Source of the DNA: Sulfurimonas sp.
GTDB taxonomy: Bacteria; Campylobacterota; Campylobacteria; Campylobacterales; Sulfurimonadaceae
DNA: 49,976 nt
Assembly (NCBI GenBank): GCA_026988235.1
Contig: JALSLQ010000048.1
Location: forward strand, 1-49,976
Direction: 5' to 3'
How positions within the stretch are numbered: position 1 is the stretch's first letter; the number at the start of each line of letters is the position of its first letter. Under the pieces are notes generated by a model, which was not told the DNA's origin, did no database searches, and saw nothing but the letters and a program-made list of their open reading frames with translations. Below are positions 1-6,489 of this stretch, piece after piece. The translations under genes were made by a program, and so were the position numbers.

Positions 1-692
1 GTTAGTTTTTCTCTTGGTGTGCCATCGTAACGGTGATTACGCTCACCACTTTTTCCTGAGAATTTTGCTTTGCCGTTTTCATCTTTGCCTAAAAATTTGT
101 TGGGTGATTTTTTCTTTTTTGCCCATTTATCCTCTTTTTTGTCATCACTTTTAAAGTCACGCTTTGGCTTATCAAACTTTGGCTTCTCCTGCGTAGAACT
201 CTCATAACGCTTTTTGGCAACTTCTCTTATTTCATCTTTTGAAAGTTTTTTTCTTGCAAATTCATCTGTGTTTTTAGTCTCTTTTTGAGGGTATTGGAAA
301 CCTTCAATTATTTCTTGCTTAATCGCACGTCCTAACAATGCTTCTATAGAATGAAGTGTTTTTTGTTCGCTCTCATCTAAAAGCATTACAGCTTTATTGA
401 CAGCTTTTGCAACTCTTGCCATATAAACGATGGCTTTTATCGGCATATCATAACTGATTAAAAAATCACATTTCAAATCTTTGTCTTTTACAAGTTCTCT
501 ATCTTCTATGACTTTAATGTTCTGATTTTGCAATTTTTCTTTTAAAGTAGCAGGTTCGATTGAGCAAACTACCAAAATATCTTCATTTTTGTTTTCTTGT
601 ATAATTTTATTTAAAAGTTCTAATTTTTTATCATGTGGACATTGATAAATACGATGGTTATTTGGTTTGATTGAAATTGTGTCAGCAGGCAT
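1..692 (-). CDS. Degenerate DEAD-box-helicase-C-like protein, 3' end outside window
   Basis: The frame is open from an ATG at 692 to the left edge (230 codons, C-terminus missing). An AGGA ribosome site lies about 6 nt upstream of the ATG. Residues about 1-130 have the layout of a helicase C-terminal (RecA2) domain: a CPHDKKLELL segment, then a strand DILVVC, then CDFLISYDMP, where helicases have the 'VINYDLP' segment. The motif VI region, HRIGRTGR in the neighbouring true DEAD-box protein, reads ARVAKAVN here, so the arginine fingers are gone. After about residue 140 the protein becomes very Lys/Arg/Asp-rich and low in complexity, like the RNA-binding tails of RhlE-type helicases. No ATP-binding RecA1 domain precedes it. 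I infer a non-catalytic RNA-binding paralogue. It is divergent from the DEAD-box gene, with the MITE-like element between. Confidence 0.6.
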   Translation of the reverse strand, partial: MPADTISIKPNNHRIYQCPHDKKLELLNKIIQENKNEDILVVCSIEPATLKEKLQNQNIKVIEDRELVKDKDLKCDFLISYDMPIKAIVYMARVAKAVNKAVMLLDESEQKTLHSIEALLGRAIKQEIIEGFQYPQKETKNTDEFARKKLSKDEIREVAKKRYESSTQEKPKFDKPKRDFKSDDKKEDKWAKKKKSPNKFLGKDENGKAKFSGKSGERNHRYDGTPREKL

Positions 693-764
693 TTTGCGTC
701 CTATAAAAGTATTTTTAAAATTATACCCATATATGTCATAAATTATGCTATTATATAGAATAAT

Positions 765-1032
765 AGACTTCTTGCATAACCTAGATATATCTCAGAAAAG
801 TAAAAAGTAGTGAGATAGTGCAAAATAAATTTTTATGCCTAGCCATAGCTAAGGATAAAATATTTTTTTGTGCTAGATTGCTACTTTTTACTTCTCCCTT
901 TGGGCATTTTAGAGAGAGCTTTACTCTGCGTTAGATAACCTTCACTGTAGCTACAGCTACACTGAAGAACATCTGCCTTGATTAAAACTCTCTCTAAAAT
1001 GCTGAGCTATGTCTAGGTTATGCAAGAAGTCT
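765..1032. mobile_element. MITE-like element, 268 bp, long terminal inverted repeats
   Basis: The ends 765-785 and 1012-1032 are perfect 21-bp inverted repeats (outer sequence AGACTTCTTGCATAACC). They extend to 31 bp (765-795 and 1002-1032) with two mismatches. The trinucleotide AAT flanks both sides (762-764 and 1033-1035), consistent with a 3-bp target duplication. Further inverted repeats are nested inside: 798-810 with 881-893, 904-918 with 988-1002 (perfect 15-mers), and 940-952 with 955-967 (one mismatch). There is no usable ORF. It looks like a non-autonomous, strongly folding insertion derived from an IS with such ends. It occupies the divergent promoter region of the two helicase-type genes. 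Confidence 0.75.
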
Positions 1033-1055
1033 AATATATAGATAGAGGAAAAACA

Positions 1056-2303
1056 ATTAAAAAAGAAACAACATTTCAATCACTCGGTTTATCGGCTCCG
1101 ATTTTAAAAGCCATAAAAGAACAAGGCTATGAGATACCAACTCCAATTCAGGCAAAAGCGATTCCTGTTATTATGGATAGAAAAGACATTTTAGCTGGTG
1201 CACAAACTGGTACAGGCAAAACAGCAGGGTTTACACTGCCAATTTTAGAACTTTTGTCGCGTGAAAAACCTACAAAACAAAAACATAAAATTCGAGTTTT
1301 GGTACTTACTCCTACACGCGAACTTGCCGCACAGGTCGGAGAGAGCGTTACAGTATATGGCAAGCATCTCTCTTTTAAATCTACTGTTATTTTCGGTGGT
1401 GTGAAAATCAATCCACAAATTACAAATTTAAGAAAAGGAATGGATATTGTAGTAGCGACACCAGGTCGTCTGCTTGATCACATTTCACAAAGAACTATTG
1501 ATTTGCGTGAAATTGAGTACCTTATACTTGATGAAGCAGATAGAATGCTCGATATGGGTTTTATAAATGATATTAAAAAGATTTTAAATGTCATTCCAAA
1601 TGAGCGACAAACATTACTTTTCTCAGCCACCTACTCCGATGCAATCAAAAAACTCTCAAATCAGTTTTTAAAATCTCCGACACTCATAGAAGTAGCCCGT
1701 GCAAATACTTCCAATGAAATTGTAAAACAGTCAGTGTACCCTGTTGATAAAACGCGTAAACATGAACTGCTGACACATCTTATCAATGAAGGAAAATGGC
1801 AGCAGATTTTAGTTTTTACACGAACAAAACATGGTGCAAACCGTTTAAGCGGACAGCTTGAAAAAGACGGCATTACTTCAGTTGCTATTCACGGCAATAA
1901 AAGTCAAAATGCAAGAACCAAAGCATTGGCTGATTTTAAAAAAGGTGATGTTAGAGTACTTGTTGCTACCGATATTGCTGCAAGGGGAATAGATATAGAC
2001 CAACTCCCTCATGTCGTCAATTATGAACTTCCAAATGTCAGTGAAGATTATGTGCATCGCATAGGAAGAACAGGTCGTGCGGGCAATGGAGGCGAGGCTA
2101 TTTCACTTGTTTGTGTAGATGAAGATGAATTTTTAGTCAATATTGAAAAGCTTATAAAAAAAGATATACAAAAAGTATGGCTCAAAGGGTTTAAACCTGA
2201 TCCAAGCATCAAAGCAGAACCTATAAATATGGGTGGAAATCGAGGCGCTAGAAATAAGCCCCGAGGGAATTCAGGAAGAAATAGAAATAGAAATAGAAGA
2301 TAA
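1056..2303 (+). CDS. DEAD-box ATP-dependent RNA helicase (RhlE type), non-canonical start
   Basis: ATP-dependent RNA unwinding for ribosome assembly or mRNA turnover. The Q motif (F7, then GYEIPTPIQ at about 24-32), Walker A AQTGTGKT (about 49-56), [26 protein letters not shown] and [10 protein letters not shown] are all present, and the protein ends in a short Arg/Asn-rich basic tail. The first ATG in frame (1173) would delete the whole Q motif. The frame is open back to a TAA at 1032-1034 with no ATG, GTG, TTG or CTG before 1173. I therefore place the start at ATT 1056, which has GAGGA 6 nt upstream and gives 415 aa, the usual family length for such a short-tailed protein. The MITE-like element ends only 23 bp upstream, so the native promoter is probably displaced. 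Function is certain; the start is inferred. Confidence 0.85.
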   Translation: MKKETTFQSLGLSAPILKAIKEQGYEIPTPIQAKAIPVIMDRKDILAGAQTGTGKTAGFTLPILELLSREKPTKQKHKIRVLVLTPTRELAAQVGESVTVYGKHLSFKSTVIFGGVKINPQITNLRKGMDIVVATPGRLLDHISQRTIDLREIEYLILDEADRMLDMGFINDIKKILNVIPNERQTLLFSATYSDAIKKLSNQFLKSPTLIEVARANTSNEIVKQSVYPVDKTRKHELLTHLINEGKWQQILVFTRTKHGANRLSGQLEKDGITSVAIHGNKSQNARTKALADFKKGDVRVLVATDIAARGIDIDQLPHVVNYELPNVSEDYVHRIGRTGRAGNGGEAISLVCVDEDEFLVNIEKLIKKDIQKVWLKGFKPDPSIKAEPINMGGNRGARNKPRGNSGRNRNRNRR

Positions 2304-2319
2304 ACTTGAGAGAGTAAAC

Positions 2320-2835
2320 CTATAAAAAGTAACGAATTGAGGCAAATCCATAAGCATTTGTTTCTCGCACTGCCTCAATTTGTTCTTCACTGACAATACC
2401 ACCAAGAGCAAAAATATCGACATCAGTCATACCGATAATACTCTTTAAATCTTCTACACCTTTAGGCTCGCCCTTATCAGGAGAAGCAAATATAGGACTA
2501 TAAGTCACATAATCAGCGCCCATAGCTTCTGCAATGTGCACTTCATCATGGGTATGCGTGCTAATGATGACTTCAAGCCCCAACTCTTTTGCCTTTGGGA
2601 TATCATCAAACTGTTGTGAAGTCAAATGTATACCAAAAGCACCTAATTTTGCAGCCAAATTGTAATCTTGATGTAAAAATACTTTGAGTTCTTTGATCGG
2701 TTTGCACATTTGTATAAAATTTTGCGCTTCTATTGCATAGTTTTCATTTTGTTTATCGCGATAAAGTGCAAAATTAGGCATATATTTTCTGAGTTGAAAA
2801 TAAGAAGGGTTGGAGGTTATGAGATACTTTGTCAT
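2320..2835 (-). CDS. TenI/ThiE-like thiamine phosphate synthase family protein
   Basis: A TIM-barrel protein of the thiamine monophosphate synthase/TenI family. It is 171 aa, shorter than true ThiE (about 200-220 aa). Visible landmarks are GAFGIHLTSQ (the family GxHL motif), the SPIFASPDKGEPKG loop that binds pyrophosphate/phosphate in ThiE, and the C-terminal FALGGIV strand. It either joins the thiazole and pyrimidine moieties of thiamine or, as in TenI, isomerises thiazole phosphate; the short length and diverged N-terminus favour the TenI-like reading. Its ATG overlaps the stop of the upstream gene as TAATG, so the two are probably translationally coupled. The helicase gene ends 17 bp away, convergent. 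Confidence 0.7.
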   Translation of the reverse strand: MTKYLITSNPSYFQLRKYMPNFALYRDKQNENYAIEAQNFIQMCKPIKELKVFLHQDYNLAAKLGAFGIHLTSQQFDDIPKAKELGLEVIISTHTHDEVHIAEAMGADYVTYSPIFASPDKGEPKGVEDLKSIIGMTDVDIFALGGIVSEEQIEAVRETNAYGFASIRYFL

Positions 2836-3263
2836 TATTTTTTCAACAAAGGATTTTCAAAATCTATTCGCTGCACATCAACATCTTTTTCATAACGCTC
2901 TGCCATTGCATTAACATGGTATTGTAATCTCTCTAGCAAATAAAGTTCAGGTTTAGTATATTTTACTTTTGCTTCTTTTATATAATTTTGTAAAAATATA
3001 AGGGACTCTTTTTCATCTACAAACTGTATGTCTGCTATCATCTTTTTTATCACATCATACTCATTACCGCAGGCAGATAAAAAATCATAACTCAAATCCA
3101 TTGTTTTTAAAGTATCTAGTGCTTTTGAAAATGCAAAATTATTATAAAGCATACAGCCTACAAAATATTCAATATCCGAGGGCTCGTATTCCGAATACTG
3201 ATTTGCTTCTTCTGCAAAATGTTTGTGCCAAATATTTAAAATTTCTTCTATTTTTGTATTCAT
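2835..3263 (-). CDS. Hypothetical helical protein, 142 aa
   Basis: I do not recognise a family. The protein is acidic and apparently all-helical, without a signal peptide or membrane segment. Leu/Tyr-rich helices dominate the middle, with a single CGNEYD segment near residue 66. Its stop overlaps the start of the TenI/ThiE-like gene by one base, so the two form a small operon. Upstream (3264-3445) lies only the palindromic repeat cluster and the start region of the divergent FliK-like gene. Its coding status rests on frame length, the overlap and typical codon use. Confidence 0.65.
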   Translation of the reverse strand: MNTKIEEILNIWHKHFAEEANQYSEYEPSDIEYFVGCMLYNNFAFSKALDTLKTMDLSYDFLSACGNEYDVIKKMIADIQFVDEKESLIFLQNYIKEAKVKYTKPELYLLERLQYHVNAMAERYEKDVDVQRIDFENPLLKK

Positions 3264-3292
3264 TTTCTCTCTTTTTTTTATAAAAAATTTCT

Positions 3293-3396
3293 CGGAACCG
3301 GTACTTGAGTGCCGGCTGTTGCAACACTCCTGCCACTCTCGCCCGGACTAAAGTCCGCGTTCCAGAACATCTCGGAACCGGTACTTTAGTGCCGGC
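3293..3396. repeat. Cluster of three palindromic repeat units
   Basis: Two direct copies, 3293-3316 and 3373-3396, read CGGAACCGGTACTT-K-AGTGCCGGC and differ at a single base. Between them, 3341-3362 carries the same element in inverted orientation and diverged (CCCGGACTAAAGTCCGCGTTCC). Each unit can fold (GCCGGCAC with GGTAC-type pairing). Related units lie at 18981-19004 and 44934-44956. The cluster sits between two divergent transcription units, so it is not a terminator of either. Confidence 0.7.
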
Positions 3397-3445
3397 TATT
3401 GCTATCTTTTTTGCGTATTATACTCAAGTATGATAAACTTAGGCT

Positions 3446-4378
3446 ATGATAAAATTAAACAATGCCTCGTCCAAGCAGTTACATGTAATACTCCCTAACA
3501 CAAACAAGGCTTTGGCGGAGGTTTTAAAAGGTGCATCACCACAGGAGTTGCAAACACTTACCCAGTCCAAAGACCTTGGCTCAATCTTGGACACTCTGCT
3601 CAAACAATCCCAAACAGCAGACACAGCGCAAAACAAACTCCTGTTACAACTGCTAAAAAATAACCCTACCCTCAAAAGTCTATCGAGTGCAAATACGACA
3701 CTCAAAGAGCTGATTGTGACACTTAAACAAGACAAAAATCCTCTGCCCTTGGAAAAAGAACTTGAAAAATTTTTGACAAATATAAAAGATATAAATCCAA
3801 AAGAGCTCAAAACAAAAATGCAAAATTCCGGCGTATTTTTGGAAGCGAACATAAAAAACAGCCAAAATCCAAAAGAACTTTTCAACTCTGACATCAAAGC
3901 TCTTTTGCTCAAAGCACATGATGGATTAAGCAATGCTTCACAAGCAAACAAGCAAGAGATACTTAAAACCATAGACAAGCTTTTACTCCAAATTGACTAT
4001 AACCAGCTCACTTCAGCCCTTTCAAACGCTTCTTCTTTGTACATTCCTTATGAATGGAAAGAACTCCAAGAGGGCAATGTAACGCTCAAACATGCCAAAG
4101 ATAACAAATTTTTTTGTGACATTCATTTGCATCTAAAAAATTACGGAGAGCTCGATTTACGACTGGCTCTTTTTCAAGACAATCAACTGAGTATAAATAT
4201 CAGTACCCAAAATGAAACACTCAAATCTCTTTTGCAAAACAATCTGCAAAACTTAAAAAAACAACTCTTACATGTAAACATAACACCTAAAGACATTCGC
4301 TTTATAGATGTGCAGCAAAATGAATATGAAGCACAAACGGATGATGCCTTACAAATGGGATTTGAGGTAAAAGTATGA
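3446..4378 (+). CDS. FliK-like flagellar hook-length control family protein
   Basis: 310 aa. The N-terminal two thirds are helical and Lys/Gln/Asn/Ser-rich with low complexity (LLKQSQ, LLLQLLKNNPTLKSL), as expected of the secreted ruler part of FliK. Residues about 200-300 resemble the FliK C-terminal domain: a strand-rich stretch ending in a Leu/Gln-rich helix (LLQNNLQNLKKQLL) and then HVNITPKDIRFIDV. The stop overlaps the start of the FlhX-like gene as ATGA. FliK acts on FlhB to switch export specificity, and the partner gene encodes an FlhB-C-like protein, so the pairing supports the call. No clear sigma-54 motif was seen upstream; a TATTATACT -10-like box lies at about 3415. Sequence similarity in this family is weak, so the call leans on context. 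Confidence 0.65.
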   Translation: MIKLNNASSKQLHVILPNTNKALAEVLKGASPQELQTLTQSKDLGSILDTLLKQSQTADTAQNKLLLQLLKNNPTLKSLSSANTTLKELIVTLKQDKNPLPLEKELEKFLTNIKDINPKELKTKMQNSGVFLEANIKNSQNPKELFNSDIKALLLKAHDGLSNASQANKQEILKTIDKLLLQIDYNQLTSALSNASSLYIPYEWKELQEGNVTLKHAKDNKFFCDIHLHLKNYGELDLRLALFQDNQLSINISTQNETLKSLLQNNLQNLKKQLLHVNITPKDIRFIDVQQNEYEAQTDDALQMGFEVKV

Positions 4379-4629
4379 AAAAAAAAGCTGTCGCACTCAA
4401 GTATGATAAAGAAAAAAACCAAGCACCACTTGTCAGTGCTAAAGGCGAAGGAAAAACAGCACAAAAAATCATTCAACTTGCCAAAGAAAACGGCGTACCG
4501 CTAAAAAAAGATGAAGATTTAGTAGAACTTTTGTCAAAAGTAGAACTTGACAAAGAAGTACCACCGCAAATGTATAAAGCGATAGCCGAGGTTTTTAGTT
4601 TCATTTATTCTATAACGAGAAAAGAATAA
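4375..4629 (+). CDS. FlhX-like protein (stand-alone FlhB C-terminal domain)
   Basis: 84 aa, matching the small FlhB-homologous proteins of Campylobacterota (FlhX type) that resemble only the cytoplasmic C-terminal fragment of FlhB. Visible features are the KAVALKYD strand, APLVSAKGEGKTAQKI, NGVPLKKDEDLVELLSKVELDKEVPP and YKAIAEVFSFIY, all typical of FlhB-C. The autocleavage motif NPTH is absent, so it mimics the already-cleaved fragment. It has a 4-nt overlap with the FliK-like gene. Codons 2-4 form a run of nine A, a possible slippage site. Confidence 0.8.
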   Translation: MKKKAVALKYDKEKNQAPLVSAKGEGKTAQKIIQLAKENGVPLKKDEDLVELLSKVELDKEVPPQMYKAIAEVFSFIYSITRKE

Positions 4630-4650
4630 TAATTTAAAAATTTAAGTTAT

Positions 4651-4680
4651 GAAATTATTATAATATGTTATAATAATTTC
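4651..4680. promoter_or_regulatory. Perfect 30-bp palindrome upstream of the GAF-GGDEF-EAL gene
   Basis: Two 13-bp arms (GAAATTATTATAA and its exact complement) flank a TATG loop, ending 21 bp before the ATG at 4702. It contains TATAAT-like -10 boxes on both strands. It has no G/C stem and no T-run, so a terminator is unlikely. An operator or symmetric promoter is the simplest reading. Confidence 0.5.
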
Positions 4681-4701
4681 ACATTTTGATTGGAGACAAT
4701 T

Positions 4702-4797
4702 ATGGAACAAGAAGTTGCATGTGAAAATTTAAATATAGCAGAGCTTGATCAAATTGAAATAACTCCCAAAGAATATGAAAATATTCTTAATATTTAG
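4702..4797 (+). other. Interrupted 5' segment of the GAF-GGDEF-EAL gene (31 codons then TAG)
   Basis: ATG 4702 has GGAGA 5 nt upstream, the best initiation site here. The frame runs 31 codons to TAG at 4795-4797, then continues open in the same frame through the GAF, GGDEF and EAL domains to 6489. A single C-to-T change from CAG would create this stop. The interruption falls just before the GAF domain. Confidence 0.7.
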
Positions 4798-4845
4798 AGT
4801 GCCATCTTACATAAATTAGCTCTTAATCATAATTACGATGATATT

Positions 4846-6489
4846 TTGCAACATTTATGTCTCCTTACTGAGCAGCTTTTACCAAATTCTGTCGCTTCTA
4901 TTATGCTAATAAATCCACAAACCGGTTTAATGAGTGTTCTTTCTGCCCCTTCTATTCCTGAATCAGGATGGAAAGCCTTAGCAAACCTTAAACCGGGACC
5001 CGGTGGCGGTTCTTGTGGAAATGCAGTATTTCACAAAAAGCCTCAGTATGTTTTAAATACTTTTGAAGACGAACGATGGACGGATTTGCGTAAAGTAGCC
5101 TATGATTTCAATCTATGTTCTTGCTGGTCTATGCCAATTACAAATGAAGACAATGAGGTCATAGGTACTTTTGCCCTCTCTTCTTTTGAGCATCGTTTGC
5201 CTGCACCATTTCATAAAAAACTTTTGCAAACTGCTGCATTTATTGTAAGCATTGTACTTAAAAATAAAGAAATTGAAAGACAGATACAATATATGCTTTA
5301 CTATGACAGCTTAACAAACTTACATAATAGAACATATTTAGATGAGATATTGACACAAACAGGAGAAAAAACACTTCTGCTTTTAGATGTAAATAATTTT
5401 AGCTATATAAACAATACCTATGGCTTTGAAGTCGGAGATAAACTGCTTGTCAATCTTGCAAATATACTCAAAACAGACCTAGACTATCAAAAACTTTGTA
5501 AACTTGAAGCAGACCAATTTGCCCTTATTCTTGATGCAGATACCGACATAAAACAAGAAGTGCAAAAAATTAAAAAATATTTTTATGCACATGAACTTCT
5601 CATTGATTCTATAGCATTAAATATATCTTTTACTTATGGTGCAGCAGCAGGAAATGAAAATCTTTTTAAACATGCCATAATATCTTTAAAACATGCAAAA
5701 ATACAGGGCAGAAGTTCTCTTTATATTTTTAATAATGAAGAAGAAAATATATGCTTTACAAAAAGAAAACAATTTATAGAAGCAAATAATATTTTACATC
5801 ATGCGCTTGTGTCAGATAACATTGTTCCATTTTTTCAAGGGATTCGAGATAACAAAAGCGGTAAAATAAATAAATTTGAAGCGCTTGCTAGAATCAAACA
5901 AAACGACAAAATCATATCACCTTATTTCTTTTTGGAACCTACCCGTTCATCAGGTCTTTTACCGGAAATAACAAAAATTATGATAGATAAAACTTTTCAA
6001 ATAATGTCACAAAATGACTTTAAATTTTCTCTTAATCTCACCGAAGATGATTTAACAAGGCATTATATTTTAGATTACTTAAATAAAAAAGCAAAGCAAT
6101 ACAACATAGATTCCACGCGTATTATCTTAGAAATTTTAGAAGGCATCAGTGCAAACGGAAAGAAAAATCATATACAACAGCTCAATGACTTAAAAGAAGC
6201 AGGTTATTCTATTGCCATTGATGATTTTGGTGTTGAATATTCAAATTTTGAAAGAATTTTAAATCTTGACATAGACTTTTTGAAAATTGACGCAAAATAT
6301 ATAAAAGACATTGATACCAATCCAAAAAGTTATGAAATTACAAGAGCCATCGTCTTTTTTGCAAAAAATGCTAACATTCCTTGTGTTGCAGAATTTGTAC
6401 ACAATGAAAATGTACAAAAAGTAGTAGAAGATTTGGGCATTGAATACTCACAAGGCTATTACTTCAGCGAACCAAATCCATTACTTTAA
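4846..6489 (+). CDS. GAF-GGDEF-EAL cyclic-di-GMP phosphodiesterase-type protein
   Basis: The part downstream of the TAG is 547 aa counted from TTG 4846, which lacks a good ribosome site. GAF domain about 1-140 (SVASIMLIN, GGGSCGNAV). GGDEF domain about 150-295, with the active loop read as EADQF, so cyclase activity is very unlikely. EAL domain about 310-547 with the catalytic set intact: FEALARI, FSLNLTEDDL, ILEILEG, IDDFG, FLKIDAKY, CVAEFVHNE and QGYYFSEP. It should hydrolyse c-di-GMP under GAF control if translated. Whether it is expressed depends on readthrough, internal initiation, or the TAG being an error. Its 3' end overlaps the convergent polA by 9 bp. Confidence 0.8.
   Translation: MQHLCLLTEQLLPNSVASIMLINPQTGLMSVLSAPSIPESGWKALANLKPGPGGGSCGNAVFHKKPQYVLNTFEDERWTDLRKVAYDFNLCSCWSMPITNEDNEVIGTFALSSFEHRLPAPFHKKLLQTAAFIVSIVLKNKEIERQIQYMLYYDSLTNLHNRTYLDEILTQTGEKTLLLLDVNNFSYINNTYGFEVGDKLLVNLANILKTDLDYQKLCKLEADQFALILDADTDIKQEVQKIKKYFYAHELLIDSIALNISFTYGAAAGNENLFKHAIISLKHAKIQGRSSLYIFNNEEENICFTKRKQFIEANNILHHALVSDNIVPFFQGIRDNKSGKINKFEALARIKQNDKIISPYFFLEPTRSSGLLPEITKIMIDKTFQIMSQNDFKFSLNLTEDDLTRHYILDYLNKKAKQYNIDSTRIILEILEGISANGKKNHIQQLNDLKEAGYSIAIDDFGVEYSNFERILNLDIDFLKIDAKYIKDIDTNPKSYEITRAIVFFAKNANIPCVAEFVHNENVQKVVEDLGIEYSQGYYFSEPNPLL

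Noticed and set aside
765-1032. tRNA-like or structured ncRNA in the folded region
   Set aside because: The nested inverted repeats and flanking AAT are better explained by a MITE-like insertion; no cloverleaf or T-loop consensus is present.
3293-3396. CRISPR array
   Set aside because: Only three units, one inverted and diverged, with no regular spacers and no cas genes.
3421-4410. The 16-mer ACTCAAGTATGATAAA occurs at 3422 and 4395
   Set aside because: One copy is upstream of the FliK-like gene and one is coding in the FlhX-like gene. In a 50-kb AT-rich sequence a single repeated 16-mer is compatible with chance.
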